From positions 183,394-247,393 of the forward strand of contig CAVVFX010000019.1 of assembly GCA_963747535.1 (NCBI GenBank): a stretch of 64,000 bases of DNA, given 5' to 3'. The position numbers and the translations under genes were made by a program. Numbering within the stretch: position 1 is the stretch's first letter; each line of letters starts with the position of its first letter. Source of the DNA: CAVVFX01 sp963747535. GTDB lineage: Bacteria; Acidobacteriota; Terriglobia; Bryobacterales; Bryobacteraceae. Below the pieces are notes generated by a model. The model saw only the letters and a list, made by a program, of their open reading frames with translations. It searched no databases and was not told where the DNA came from. Of this stretch, positions 8,694-16,854 are shown piece by piece.

Positions 8694-9565
8694 TTCAAGT
8701 TGGCCGTGACCTGGTTGGGTATGTTGCCCAGGCTGATATAGGGATGCAGCATGGAGTCCAGCCGCACGATCCGGAAGCCCGATGGATCCGGGCCGATCGG
8801 CATACCCACCGCGCACGTGACTACCATGTCGAGGTCGCCGTCGCGGCCTTCGGCGTTGCGGTGGTAATGTCCGGCGAAGACGTACTGGACTCCGTACTCG
8901 TGGAGGAGCGCGAGATAGCGGCTGCGGTGTTGTTTGGGAATGTTGAAGTACTGATCCGGCTCGTCCGCTGATTGGAGGAAGAACGGGATGTGCTGGAAGA
9001 TGACGATGCGTTTGCCGTCAGGCTTCGCCTTCGCGAGTTGCTCGCGAAGCCACTGCTCTTGTTTGCCGGCTTCGCTCTGTACGTTGATGGGCGCCTGGAT
9101 CAGGCTGGAGTCGAGCACGATGCCGCGCATGTCGTCATAGTCGAACGTGTAGTAGTCGGGACCCCAGATCTTGCGGTACTTAGCCAGTGACTCAGGCGTG
9201 GGCTCGTTCCCTACGTCGTGGTTGCCGGGGACGTTGTACAGCTTGATCGATGGGTCGAGCTTATTGGCAATGCGATGATATTCGGCAATCTGATCGGCAT
9301 CGGCGGCCTTATTGGTGAGGTCGCCGGTAACCACCACGAACTGAGGCTTGAGCCGGTTGACGCTGGCGATGAAGAACTCGAAGTTGGCCGTTTCCTGCAC
9401 GAAATTGGCGTCTTTGGCGTACATCCCGAACTGCGGATCGGAGGCCTGGATGAAGAATTTGGGAGGTGGTCCGGATGGTGCGGGCGCGGGCTCGGCAGCA
9501 GGGGGCGCCGGCGCGTGTTGCGCAAATAGAGCGATGGAAAAGAAGAATATGGCGAGGTGCTTCAT
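8690..9565 (-). CDS. Secreted calcineurin-like metallophosphoesterase
   Basis: About 291 residues beginning MKHLAIFFFSIALFAQ, a Sec signal peptide, then a Pro/Ala-rich linker. The metal-binding motifs come in order: DPQFG, VTGDLTNK, PGNHD, QHIPFF and AGHYHRN, giving the full dimetal site of the calcineurin-like phosphoesterase superfamily (closest in style to CSTP1-like phosphatases). The ATG at 9565 was preferred over 9607 because it places the signal peptide at the N-terminus. Its stop overlaps the GTG of the downstream methyltransferase by four bases, so the two form an operon. Confidence 0.87.
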   Translation of the reverse strand: MKHLAIFFFSIALFAQHAPAPPAAEPAPAPSGPPPKFFIQASDPQFGMYAKDANFVQETANFEFFIASVNRLKPQFVVVTGDLTNKAADADQIAEYHRIANKLDPSIKLYNVPGNHDVGNEPTPESLAKYRKIWGPDYYTFDYDDMRGIVLDSSLIQAPINVQSEAGKQEQWLREQLAKAKPDGKRIVIFQHIPFFLQSADEPDQYFNIPKQHRSRYLALLHEYGVQYVFAGHYHRNAEGRDGDLDMVVTCAVGMPIGPDPSGFRIVRLDSMLHPYISLGNIPNQVTANLK

Positions 9566-9593
9566 GCGACGAACCCGTATTCTAGCGCACGGT

Positions 9594-9650
9594 GCCGGGC
9601 AGATCACGGAAAACCCGGCAGACCACAGAAAACGATGGTCTGCCCCACGG
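9594..9650 (+). repeat. R1 palindromic repeat, copy B with partial tandem duplicate
   Basis: A full hairpin (9614-9650) is preceded by a degenerate half copy (GCCGGGCAGATCACGG, 9594-9609). It lies between the ntrX-like stop and the metallophosphoesterase start, antisense to both. Confidence 0.85.
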
Positions 9651-9663
9651 GTGACAGCCGGGG

Positions 9664-11004
9664 TTAACGGGCGCGGGTCAGCCCCAGGGCCCGGATGCGC
9701 TTATGCAAATTGGTCCGCTCCATACCGAGTACGCGTGCGGCTCCGGAGACATTCCAGTTAGATTCCTCCAGCGCGCGCAACAGATGATCGCGCTCGGCCG
9801 ACTCCCGGGCCTGCTGCACGGTGGAACGCGGGCCGCTCTCGCGCTCCATCCGCACTTCGATCGGAATCGACGACGTCGGAATCACCTCTTCCGGCGTGAG
9901 AATCGCCATGCGCTCGATCACGTTGCGCAACTCGCGAGCGTTGCCGGGCCACGAATAGGCTTCGAGCAGGGGATAAACTTCCGCACCGATGGTCTTGGCG
10001 CGAAAGTTATTGCGGGAGCAGAAGTCATCCAGAAAATAATTAGCCAGCTGGTGAATATCGCCAGGACGTTCGCGCAGCGAGGGAACCCGGATCGGGACTA
10101 CGCTGACCCGGTAGTAGAGATCCTCGCGAAATTTGCCCTGTGCGACCAGCGCGCTGAGATCGCGATTGGTGGCCGAGACCACCCGCACCGAGACCCGGAT
10201 GGTCTGTTCTCCGCCGACGCGGTGGAACTCGCCCTCCTGCAGCACGCGCAGGAGCTTGGCTTGCGATCCGGCATGCAGGTCGCCGATTTCATCGAGAAAC
10301 AGCGTGCCGTTGTCGGCCATTTCGAATTTGCCGCGCCGCATACTGGCCGCTCCCGTGAACGACCCTTTCTCGTGGCCGAAGAGTTCGCTCTCGATCAGTT
10401 CGGTCGGGATGGCCGCGCAGTTGACTTTGATGAACGGACCGCCGGCGAACGGGCTGTTCTGGTGGATGTGCGCGGCAAGCAGTTCCTTGCCGGTTCCGGA
10501 TTCGCCGATGATCAGCACGCGGGCGTCGGATCGCGCAGCCATGACGGCTTGCTCTACGGCGCGCAGGAACACCGGGCTGTTCCCGATCATTCTGGAACTC
10601 GCTCCGACGATCTCCTTGAGCCGTTTGTTCTCCTCGCGCAGGTTGCTCTGCGTGGTGGCGTTCTTGAGCACCATCAGGACGCGCTCACGGCTGAGCGGCT
10701 TTTCGAGGAAGTCGAAAGCGCCGCTGCGCGTAGCTTCGACGGCATCGGCGATGGTGGCGTGGCCCGAAATCATGATAATCGGCGCCGGAACTTCAAGCTG
10801 CTGCAGCCAGCGCAGCAGGTCGATACCGCTCTCGTCCGGGAGCCTGACGTCGAAAATATAGGCGTCGCCGCGGGGCGCTTCGGGAAAGCGCCGGAAGTCG
10901 CCGGCGTTCCTGAAGATATTGACTGCGTAGCCCTCGCGCTCCAGAATCATGCGCAGGGACCGGCCAATGTTCTCTTCGTCGTCTACGATGTAGATGCGTT
11001 TCAT
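9664..11004 (-). CDS. NtrX-like sigma54-dependent response regulator
   Basis: 446 residues from the ATG at 11004 (MKRIYIVDDEEN). Receiver domain 1-115 with phospho-acceptor Asp52 and Lys102. The AAA+ domain has Walker A GESGTGKE (about 168-175), Walker B TLFLDEI and a GSFTGA loop (214-219; the usual form is GAFTGA). The C-terminal Fis-type helix-turn-helix is around NVSGAARVLGMERTNLHKRI. It pairs with the NtrY-like kinase 81 bp upstream, hence NtrX-like rather than NtrC. A longer frame to 11079 exists but its extra 25 residues are translated R1 repeat, so it was rejected. It should activate sigma54 promoters. Confidence 0.88.
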   Translation of the reverse strand: MKRIYIVDDEENIGRSLRMILEREGYAVNIFRNAGDFRRFPEAPRGDAYIFDVRLPDESGIDLLRWLQQLEVPAPIIMISGHATIADAVEATRSGAFDFLEKPLSRERVLMVLKNATTQSNLREENKRLKEIVGASSRMIGNSPVFLRAVEQAVMAARSDARVLIIGESGTGKELLAAHIHQNSPFAGGPFIKVNCAAIPTELIESELFGHEKGSFTGAASMRRGKFEMADNGTLFLDEIGDLHAGSQAKLLRVLQEGEFHRVGGEQTIRVSVRVVSATNRDLSALVAQGKFREDLYYRVSVVPIRVPSLRERPGDIHQLANYFLDDFCSRNNFRAKTIGAEVYPLLEAYSWPGNARELRNVIERMAILTPEEVIPTSSIPIEVRMERESGPRSTVQQARESAERDHLLRALEESNWNVSGAARVLGMERTNLHKRIRALGLTRAR

Positions 11005-11032
11005 GTTGAGGTCAGAGCGGCTCTCGAAAAAT

Positions 11033-11081
11033 GGCTGCTGCGCAGCCGGCAGACCACAGGAAACGATGGTCTGCCCCACGG
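11033..11081 (+). repeat. R1 palindromic repeat, copy C, between ntrY-like and ntrX-like
   Basis: Contains GGCTGCTGCGCAGCC plus the R1 hairpin (loop CAGGAAACGA) and CCACGG. It fills most of the 81-bp gap between kinase and regulator, in the opposite orientation to the genes. Confidence 0.85.
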
Positions 11082-11085
11082 AGTT

Positions 11086-12468
11086 TTACGCGGCCGGCAG
11101 GATCACCCGGAAGGCTGCGCCTCCTAGTTCTCCATCGATCAGGTGGATATCGCCTCCGGAAAGCAGGGCGCCTTTGCGGGCGATCGAGAGTCCGATGCCC
11201 ATGCCGCGCTTCTTGAATGAAATGGTGGGCTGGAAAAGCGATGTTCGCGCCTGTTCGCTCAGCCCCGGGCCGGAGTCGTGGACCTCTATGGCGATACGGC
11301 CTTCGACCACCTTGGTGAATGCCAGGATCCGGCCGCCGGTGCCCGCAGCCTCGGCGGCGTTTTCAAGAAGATTAACCAGAATGCTCTTCACCAGATCTTC
11401 GTCGGCTACGGCGCTGGGCGTGTTCTCCGCGAGGTGGACGATGTAGCTGACTTCGGGATGCGCCGTTTTGAGAAAGCCAATGCGCTCTTCCAGGACGGCG
11501 TTGATATCGAGCGTGGCGGGATGCACGGGGGGTTCGGAGGACAGTTCCGAGAACGCCCGCACTCTTCGTCCCAGGGCCTCGACTTCGTCCACCACGATCT
11601 GCGCGGCTTGTTCCAGAAACACCCGGTTGGGTTCCGACGCTTCGCTGCGTCCGCGCGCCACCATCTCTTCCACGGTCAGGCGGATGGGAGTGAGTGAGTT
11701 CTTGACCTCGTGGGCCATCTTGCGGGCCAGGACCTGCCAACTGGCAAGTTGCGTCAGGTACACCAGGCGGTCGCGGTTCTGCTGGAGTTGGCGCGCCGTA
11801 TGATTGAAAGCTTCGGTCGCGCGGCCGACCTCATCGTCGCGCAAGACCTCAATGCGGGTATCGAAGTTGCCCGCGGCCAGACCCTGCAAACCCGCGGTCA
11901 GCTGTTCCACTGGCCGGCTGAAGCGGCTCGCGATGTAGACTAAAGTCCCGGCCGAAGCCATCCAGATCAGGGCGGTGAGGAGGATGTAAACCCAGGTGAA
12001 GCCGCGCAGGTTGTGGGTCTCGCTTTTCTCCACCAGCGCGCGCGCCTTCCGATACTGCTCCGAGAGCGATTCCATGCCCACCGGGAGCAGTTTGGAATAG
12101 ACGGAAACACCCGCCGGGTCGCGGCGGTAGAACTCCAGGCGGTTACCGGAGTCTCCTGAAAGATTGATCTGCTCGGCCTCTCCGCTGTCCCAGAATTCGT
12201 TCATCGGTTCGGACCAGCTACCGCGATTGGCGAGGTCGAAACGCAGCGGCGGGATAGCGCCGGTAAGCGCTTCGCTGCGCAGGCTGCGCCGTGCCTGCTG
12301 GTAGTACTCTTTACCGGTCTGCTCGATGGCGCGCGAGATTCCGTCCAGATCGCGGGCCGGCGTCAGACTGAGGTTGAACAGCGCCATGGTCAGAACTACG
12401 GTAGCCAGAACCGGCACAATCGTGGCGCCGAGGAACAGCAGCACGAGTTTGTTACGCAGACGGTTCAT
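11086..12468 (-). CDS. NtrY-like membrane sensor histidine kinase
   Basis: 460 residues. Transmembrane segments at about 8-30 and 158-180 enclose a periplasmic domain. HAMP-like linker (SRPVEQLTAGLQGLAAG) follows, then the HisKA motif MAHEVKNSLTP with phospho-His253. The HATPase domain shows N, G1 (HDSGPGLS) and G2 (KRGMGIGLSI) boxes. The KNSLTP signature and the genes on either side (DUF4390 upstream, NtrX-like downstream) fit NtrY. Its ATG overlaps the DUF4390 stop by four bases (ATGA). Signal unknown. Confidence 0.87.
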   Translation of the reverse strand: MNRLRNKLVLLFLGATIVPVLATVVLTMALFNLSLTPARDLDGISRAIEQTGKEYYQQARRSLRSEALTGAIPPLRFDLANRGSWSEPMNEFWDSGEAEQINLSGDSGNRLEFYRRDPAGVSVYSKLLPVGMESLSEQYRKARALVEKSETHNLRGFTWVYILLTALIWMASAGTLVYIASRFSRPVEQLTAGLQGLAAGNFDTRIEVLRDDEVGRATEAFNHTARQLQQNRDRLVYLTQLASWQVLARKMAHEVKNSLTPIRLTVEEMVARGRSEASEPNRVFLEQAAQIVVDEVEALGRRVRAFSELSSEPPVHPATLDINAVLEERIGFLKTAHPEVSYIVHLAENTPSAVADEDLVKSILVNLLENAAEAAGTGGRILAFTKVVEGRIAIEVHDSGPGLSEQARTSLFQPTISFKKRGMGIGLSIARKGALLSGGDIHLIDGELGGAAFRVILPAA

Positions 12469-13079
12469 AAGTGCGATTTCCGTAGATCTTCAACCTTTAC
12501 GGGACCAATCTGCTCGATCAGATGTACCTGCTCGTCCTTCATCGGGTGGCTGAACACCTCGATCAGCTTGTTCAGGCTGATGCCCGGCGTGTCGATAATG
12601 CCGGCGGTCTCCTTCTGGTTTTCCGAACGTATTTCGAGACGAACCCAAATCGGGCGATCGCCGGGAACACGCACCAGGTCGATTTTGAGCTGCTCCAGAC
12701 ACCAGGCTTCGGCGGCGATGTTGCTCAGCCTCTTGGCGGACGGTTTGTCATGCAGGCCCGGGGTGACGAGAGTCACCCTGAAACCGGCATTGGGTTCTTC
12801 CCAAACGTCGTGGCTGATGGCGAAACGGGCAACTGCCCGGCTCTGTACCGTCGCATCCGGTCCCGGTCCGTTCAAAACGGTAAGCTGTCCGAGATAACCA
12901 ACCGTGTTGCCATCCCGTATGCGATCCAGCGGTTTATCCTTCAGAAAATGCAAGTTGGGTGCGCTCACCCGGAGATAATCGTTGTCGACGCGCACGGATA
13001 GCGCCTGAGCCGTGAGACCCACCACGATCGGCGCGCCGGCAAATGCCAGAAGCCACCATCTCCGGATGATGTGATTCAT
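12465..13079 (-). CDS. DUF4390 family exported protein
   Basis: 204 residues with an N-terminal hydrophobic segment (WWLLAFAGAPIVVGLTAQA), so membrane-anchored or exported. The beta-rich remainder includes RVDNDYLRVSA and WVRLEIRS elements. Genes of the DUF4390 family commonly stand directly before ntrY in Betaproteobacteria, exactly as here, which supports the call. ATGA overlap with the kinase gene and zero-base spacing to the upstream barrel gene place it in one transcript. It may act as a periplasmic input for the kinase (inference). Confidence 0.65.
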   Translation of the reverse strand: MNHIIRRWWLLAFAGAPIVVGLTAQALSVRVDNDYLRVSAPNLHFLKDKPLDRIRDGNTVGYLGQLTVLNGPGPDATVQSRAVARFAISHDVWEEPNAGFRVTLVTPGLHDKPSAKRLSNIAAEAWCLEQLKIDLVRVPGDRPIWVRLEIRSENQKETAGIIDTPGISLNKLIEVFSHPMKDEQVHLIEQIGPVKVEDLRKSHL

Positions 13080-14408
13080 CTAATAGTTCATGCCCACCAT
13101 AAATACGGGGTCCATATGGCCATCCCGCAATGGAAAAGCCACTGCGAGTGTAAAAATGCTGCGGATGACGCCGGCACCCACCGAATGGCGGACACTGGAA
13201 TCTCCCGACCCGTGCCAAAGTGATCCGGCGTCGTAAAAAATCTGGCCGGTGAGCCACGGGAGACGGTACCGGTAGGTGACGGAGTTATGGACCAGACGGG
13301 TTCCTCCCAGGGGATCGATTTCGTAACGATTCCAACCACGTAGCAGAGAGCTGGTACCGACTACAAAGCGCTCGAAGAACGGCGCATCTCCAGAAATGAA
13401 ACCACCCGTAAACTCGTCCAGGAACGTCTGATTGCCTCTCGTCACAGTATACGCTACGTCCCAATGTTGACGCGTATAGGTGTAGTCGCTGTGAAGCGCA
13501 TGACTGGCGGTGCGGATGTCGTAATCGAAGGCGATATCCCGGGTTTGGTCGGTATCCTCGAACTGGCGATGGAAGCGCAGCGTGGCAAACAACGCATTGG
13601 CAGAGTCGGTGTTGCCGCCTGAAGCGCCCGAAAGGGACGGGCCGGAGAGCATGCTGACCGGTTGCATCTCCAGTTGCTGGAAACTGGCGCCGGCCTGGAA
13701 AGTGAAGGGACGAGCCAGGACTACGGTTACGGTCGGCTGAAAATTGCGGCGGGCGCGGTACGTCTGGGGAGCTTTGGGATCTCTGGCGATAGCCTGAACG
13801 GTGGCATTATTCCATTCCTCGTGGAGATCGTCAAATTCGAAGCTCAGGTGTACGCGGTCGGTGCCCACATGGGTGTTTTCGTAGACGGCGGCAGTGCCGG
13901 CGAAACGTTCCGTGAGGGCATCCCCGTCGCTGACCAGCCCGAAGCTGAGATGGTTGTCGTGGGCGATGGTGGTACTGGCAGTTCCTTCCGCGCTCCATCC
14001 CTGCCTCGAATGGTAGAGGAACCTGGGAAGCGTAACGTCAAAGACGATGGACCGGCGGTGGACTTCGAAATCCACCCGGACGGTGTCCGAGCGGCTCCCG
14101 CGGATCAGATGCGGCGTGACTGATTTGAGGTGAAGTTCTTTGCGCATCTGCCGGGCGAGTTCTTCAAGCTGTTCCGGATCGAAGTGCGTACCGATCAACC
14201 GGTGGAAAGTCGCTTCCAGTGACCGGCTCAGTCTCACTCCGGTTTCACCGCTCACCTCAATCGCTTCGATGACGTATTGGGTATTGGCGTTGGCTTCCGC
14301 TGCCACATCCGGCGCTAAGAATCCCTGTCCGGCCGCAACTGGCATCGCGGCGTAACAGGATAACAGAGCCGCCAGATAACAGGAGGCTCGTACCCCGAAG
14401 AGTGTCAT
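13080..14408 (-). CDS. Omp85/BamA-superfamily outer-membrane barrel
   Basis: About 442 residues from the ATG at 14408 (MTLFGVRASCYLAALLSCYA signal peptide; 14438 is an alternative start). After the signal comes one POTRA-like segment (YVIEAIEVSGETGVRLSRSL to about residue 120), then alternating beta strands ending in an aromatic C-terminus (FMVGMNY). The conserved loop-6 element appears as LLRGWNR. Far shorter than BamA with its five POTRA domains, so a TamA/ShlB-like or patatin-type surface antigen is more likely. First gene of the block with DUF4390 and NtrYX, suggesting an envelope-related signal. Confidence 0.7.
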   Translation of the reverse strand: MTLFGVRASCYLAALLSCYAAMPVAAGQGFLAPDVAAEANANTQYVIEAIEVSGETGVRLSRSLEATFHRLIGTHFDPEQLEELARQMRKELHLKSVTPHLIRGSRSDTVRVDFEVHRRSIVFDVTLPRFLYHSRQGWSAEGTASTTIAHDNHLSFGLVSDGDALTERFAGTAAVYENTHVGTDRVHLSFEFDDLHEEWNNATVQAIARDPKAPQTYRARRNFQPTVTVVLARPFTFQAGASFQQLEMQPVSMLSGPSLSGASGGNTDSANALFATLRFHRQFEDTDQTRDIAFDYDIRTASHALHSDYTYTRQHWDVAYTVTRGNQTFLDEFTGGFISGDAPFFERFVVGTSSLLRGWNRYEIDPLGGTRLVHNSVTYRYRLPWLTGQIFYDAGSLWHGSGDSSVRHSVGAGVIRSIFTLAVAFPLRDGHMDPVFMVGMNY

Positions 14409-14511
14409 ATAAATCGTGGGAAGCACAGCGGATGCCATGCGCCAAGCGACAGAAAACAGAATGGATGGAAGGAGAGCAGGTGTGCCTGCTCCGCACAGGT
14501 GTGGGGACCGA

Positions 14512-14958
14512 TTACTTCGCCAGCGAGTTTGCCAGCTCAGTTGCAAAAGCGCTTTTGGGTTCATGATCCCGCTCGCGCCGCTTTGGCTTACCGCTGCCGC
14601 TGCCGCCGCTGCTACCGTTACCGCTGCCGTTACCTCCTGGGCGGCCGATGGTTCGCTGCTCCCGGCCGGGTGATGCCTGTTGTGGCGTTGGTGGTGCACT
14701 TTTGCCCTTGGAAGGTTGCGCGGGATTGGCCCGGAGCAGTTTGTCTTCCAGCGGCGCACGGTCGAAACGGCGAATAATCGCCTGCATTTCGTCCTGCGTG
14801 GGCGCTTCTACGAACGCGAATCCTTTGGATTCCTGCGTCTCGTGGTTGCGGATGACCTTAACAGAATCCGCGACCAGGTCGTCAGCCGCCAGCCATTGCT
14901 TAATATCGTCGGCGGTGACCCACATGGGTAGGTTGCCAAGAAAAACAGTAAAGCTCAT
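14512..14958 (-). CDS. Single-RRM RNA-binding protein with Gly/Ser-rich tail
   Basis: 148 residues. The first 80 form an RNA recognition motif with RNP2 VFLGNL and RNP1 KGFAFVEA. Then follow a Pro/Gln linker, a glycine/serine run (GGNGSGNGSSGGSGSG) and a basic/acidic C-terminus. Architecture matches the small RRM proteins of cyanobacteria and other bacteria, often linked to cold shock or mRNA localisation. Not obviously co-transcribed with the barrel gene (about 100 bp gap). Confidence 0.85.
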   Translation of the reverse strand: MSFTVFLGNLPMWVTADDIKQWLAADDLVADSVKVIRNHETQESKGFAFVEAPTQDEMQAIIRRFDRAPLEDKLLRANPAQPSKGKSAPPTPQQASPGREQRTIGRPGGNGSGNGSSGGSGSGKPKRRERDHEPKSAFATELANSLAK

Positions 14959-15430
14959 TCAGTGGTTTAGTTTACTCCGTTGTTTGGATTGTACTTCAAA
15001 AGGAGGGTTCCGATCTCTGCCAGTTCGATAGTAGCAGACCTCGAAAACCCTTGCAAACAAAAAAGCCGTTATCTCGTTGGAAATCCTTGGGCAAGTGCGG
15101 CAAAAACTCAGGTGACACGGGCTCGCCAGGGGTTCCTGCGGGTCCCGGATTAGTCTCATTTGGAATACTTTCGTGAGTCTCCGGTGCGGGCTGGTTGGCA
15201 CGCACGCCGCCTTCCTGATTTCAATGTCTCACGCGGAGTGCGGTCAAACAGCTGGGTGTGATAGCTAGTTTGCTGAAAATGAAGCAGATATAAGTCGACA
15301 TCGAGTGAACCAGAGTTTGCGCCACGAGTATGGCAACCCGGCGAACGTGCCCAGAGAGGCCGACGACAGCGCGATCCACCCGACAAGGCGGCTGCGCAGC
15401 ATCCGGTACTCGGCAGGTTAAGCTGGAATT
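14959..15430. other. Intergenic stretch, no gene recognised
   Basis: About 470 bp between divergent genes (RRM protein on minus, thiolase on plus). Short open frames on both strands show no family resemblance or ribosome-binding site. It must hold both promoters; I could not place them with confidence. Confidence 0.5.
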
Positions 15431-16591
15431 ATGAGAAAGGTAATCGTGGCGGGGACCGGGAAGACGCCCTTCGGAGCGTTTGCCGATCGGGATTTGCGCT
15501 CCCTCGCGGTGGAGGCGGGAAAGAAGTGTCTGGCGAATGCGCACATGCAACCGGCGCAGGTCGAGGCCTTTTACCTGGGGAATTTTGCCGGACCGTCGTT
15601 CGTGGGGCAGAACCATCTGGCGCCCTTCGTTTCTACCGCACTGGGGATGGCCGGAATTCCTTCGACGCGTATCGAAGGAGCTTGCGCCTCGAGCGGGTCG
15701 GCGTTCTTTCATGCGGTCCAGGCGGTAGCGGCGGGCCTCTACGACGTCGCCATGGTCGTCGGGGTTGAGAAAATGACCTCGCAGCCGACCGCCCGTGTGA
15801 CCGAGATTCTCGCGGGCGCCGGAGACACGACCGGCGAGGTGCGGGCAGGCTCCACGTTTCCTTCACTGTTCGCGATGATCGCCCGGCGGCATATGCACGA
15901 TTTCGGCACCTTGCGCGAGCACCTCGCCGCGGTCGCGGTAAAGAATCACGAAAACGGGGCGCTCAATCCGGATGCGCAGATGCGCAAGGTGATTACGATC
16001 GAGCAGGCCATGGCTGGAAAACCGGTCGCCGATCCGTTGAACCTCTATGATTGCTCGCTCATTAGCGATGGCGCCGCGGCAGTGATTGTGACAACGGCGG
16101 AGCGTGCGGGTGAGTTTACCGAGAAGCCCGTCCAGGTGCTGGGGATTGCCCAGTCATCCGACTACGTGGCGCTCGATCAGAAGAACGACATTACGACCTT
16201 TCCAGCCGTGTGCGCGGCAGCCAAGAAGGCCTACGAGCAAGCCGGGATAACGGCTCGAGACGTGGAGTTTGCCGAACTGCACGACTGCTTCACGATCGCG
16301 GAAATCGTGGCAATGGAAGACTTGGGCTTCGTCGCCCGTGGCCAGGGCGGTTGGTTTTCGGCAGCAGGCGAAACGCGGCGCAACGGAAAGATGCCGATCA
16401 ACGCGAGCGGCGGTCTCAAGTCCAAAGGTCATCCGGTAGGGGCAACCGGCGCGGCACAGATTTGCGACGTGGTGGAGCAGTTGCGTTGTGAGGCCGGAGC
16501 GCGGCAGTTGACGCGGCACTCCCTGGGTCTGGCGCAAAATCTGGGCGGCTCGGGAGCTACATGCGTAGTCTCGGTGCTCGGGAAATACTAA
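15431..16591 (+). CDS. SCP2-type thiolase (acetyl-CoA acyltransferase family)
   Basis: 386 residues. Nucleophile Cys85 lies in EGACASSG, the HDCF motif near residue 280 replaces NEAF of classical thiolases, and GHPVGATG is near residue 338. HDCF and the missing second active Cys identify the SCP2/SCPx-type non-classical thiolases. Such enzymes usually need a DUF35 OB-fold partner and act in lipid side-chain cleavage or acyl-CoA chemistry; the following gene encodes an OB-fold protein of that kind. Not a classical acetoacetyl-CoA thiolase. Confidence 0.87.
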   Translation: MRKVIVAGTGKTPFGAFADRDLRSLAVEAGKKCLANAHMQPAQVEAFYLGNFAGPSFVGQNHLAPFVSTALGMAGIPSTRIEGACASSGSAFFHAVQAVAAGLYDVAMVVGVEKMTSQPTARVTEILAGAGDTTGEVRAGSTFPSLFAMIARRHMHDFGTLREHLAAVAVKNHENGALNPDAQMRKVITIEQAMAGKPVADPLNLYDCSLISDGAAAVIVTTAERAGEFTEKPVQVLGIAQSSDYVALDQKNDITTFPAVCAAAKKAYEQAGITARDVEFAELHDCFTIAEIVAMEDLGFVARGQGGWFSAAGETRRNGKMPINASGGLKSKGHPVGATGAAQICDVVEQLRCEAGARQLTRHSLGLAQNLGGSGATCVVSVLGKY

Positions 16592-16607
16592 GGCGAGACA
16601 TCGGGCC

Positions 16608-16633
16608 ACGAATGAACACGAATGAACACGAAT
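16608..16633 (+). repeat. Tandem AATGAACACG repeat at the start of the OB-fold gene
   Basis: Two and a half copies of a 10-bp unit (AATGAACACG) that contains the ATG chosen for the next gene. The unit recalls a dispersed intergenic element seen in many bacterial genomes. Confidence 0.6.
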
Positions 16634-16854
16634 ACGGAAACAGCTTGCGAACGGGAACTGTTTATACCGAGACGATCGTCCACATTGCGCCTGAGGCGTT
16701 TCAGAGGGATGTGCCTTACCAGGTTGCGATTGTGGAATTCGAAGACGGGTCGCGTGTGACGGCACGGATTGCAGGCGATCGGGTTCAGATCGGCGATCGC
16801 GTAGTCGAGACCGGGCAGCAGAACGGTGTATCCTTCTTTGAGATACAAAAATGA
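16612..16854 (+). CDS. DUF35-type OB-fold protein lacking the zinc ribbon
   Basis: 80 residues from the ATG at 16612; a TTG about 33 bases downstream is an alternative start. The core (GTVYTETIVHIAPEAF, then PYQVAIVEFEDGSR and GDRVQIGDRVV) is the acyl-CoA-associated OB fold of DUF35/ChsH2 proteins. The usual N-terminal four-Cys zinc ribbon is absent: no cysteine occurs at all. It lies 20 bp after the SCP2-type thiolase and overlaps the aminotransferase start by four bases (ATGA). Likely the partner of the thiolase. Confidence 0.7.
   Translation: MNTNEHEYGNSLRTGTVYTETIVHIAPEAFQRDVPYQVAIVEFEDGSRVTARIAGDRVQIGDRVVETGQQNGVSFFEIQK

Noticed and set aside
11005..11079. 25-residue N-terminal extension of the NtrX-like regulator
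   Set aside because: The extension is translated R1 repeat; receiver homology begins at the ATG at 11004.
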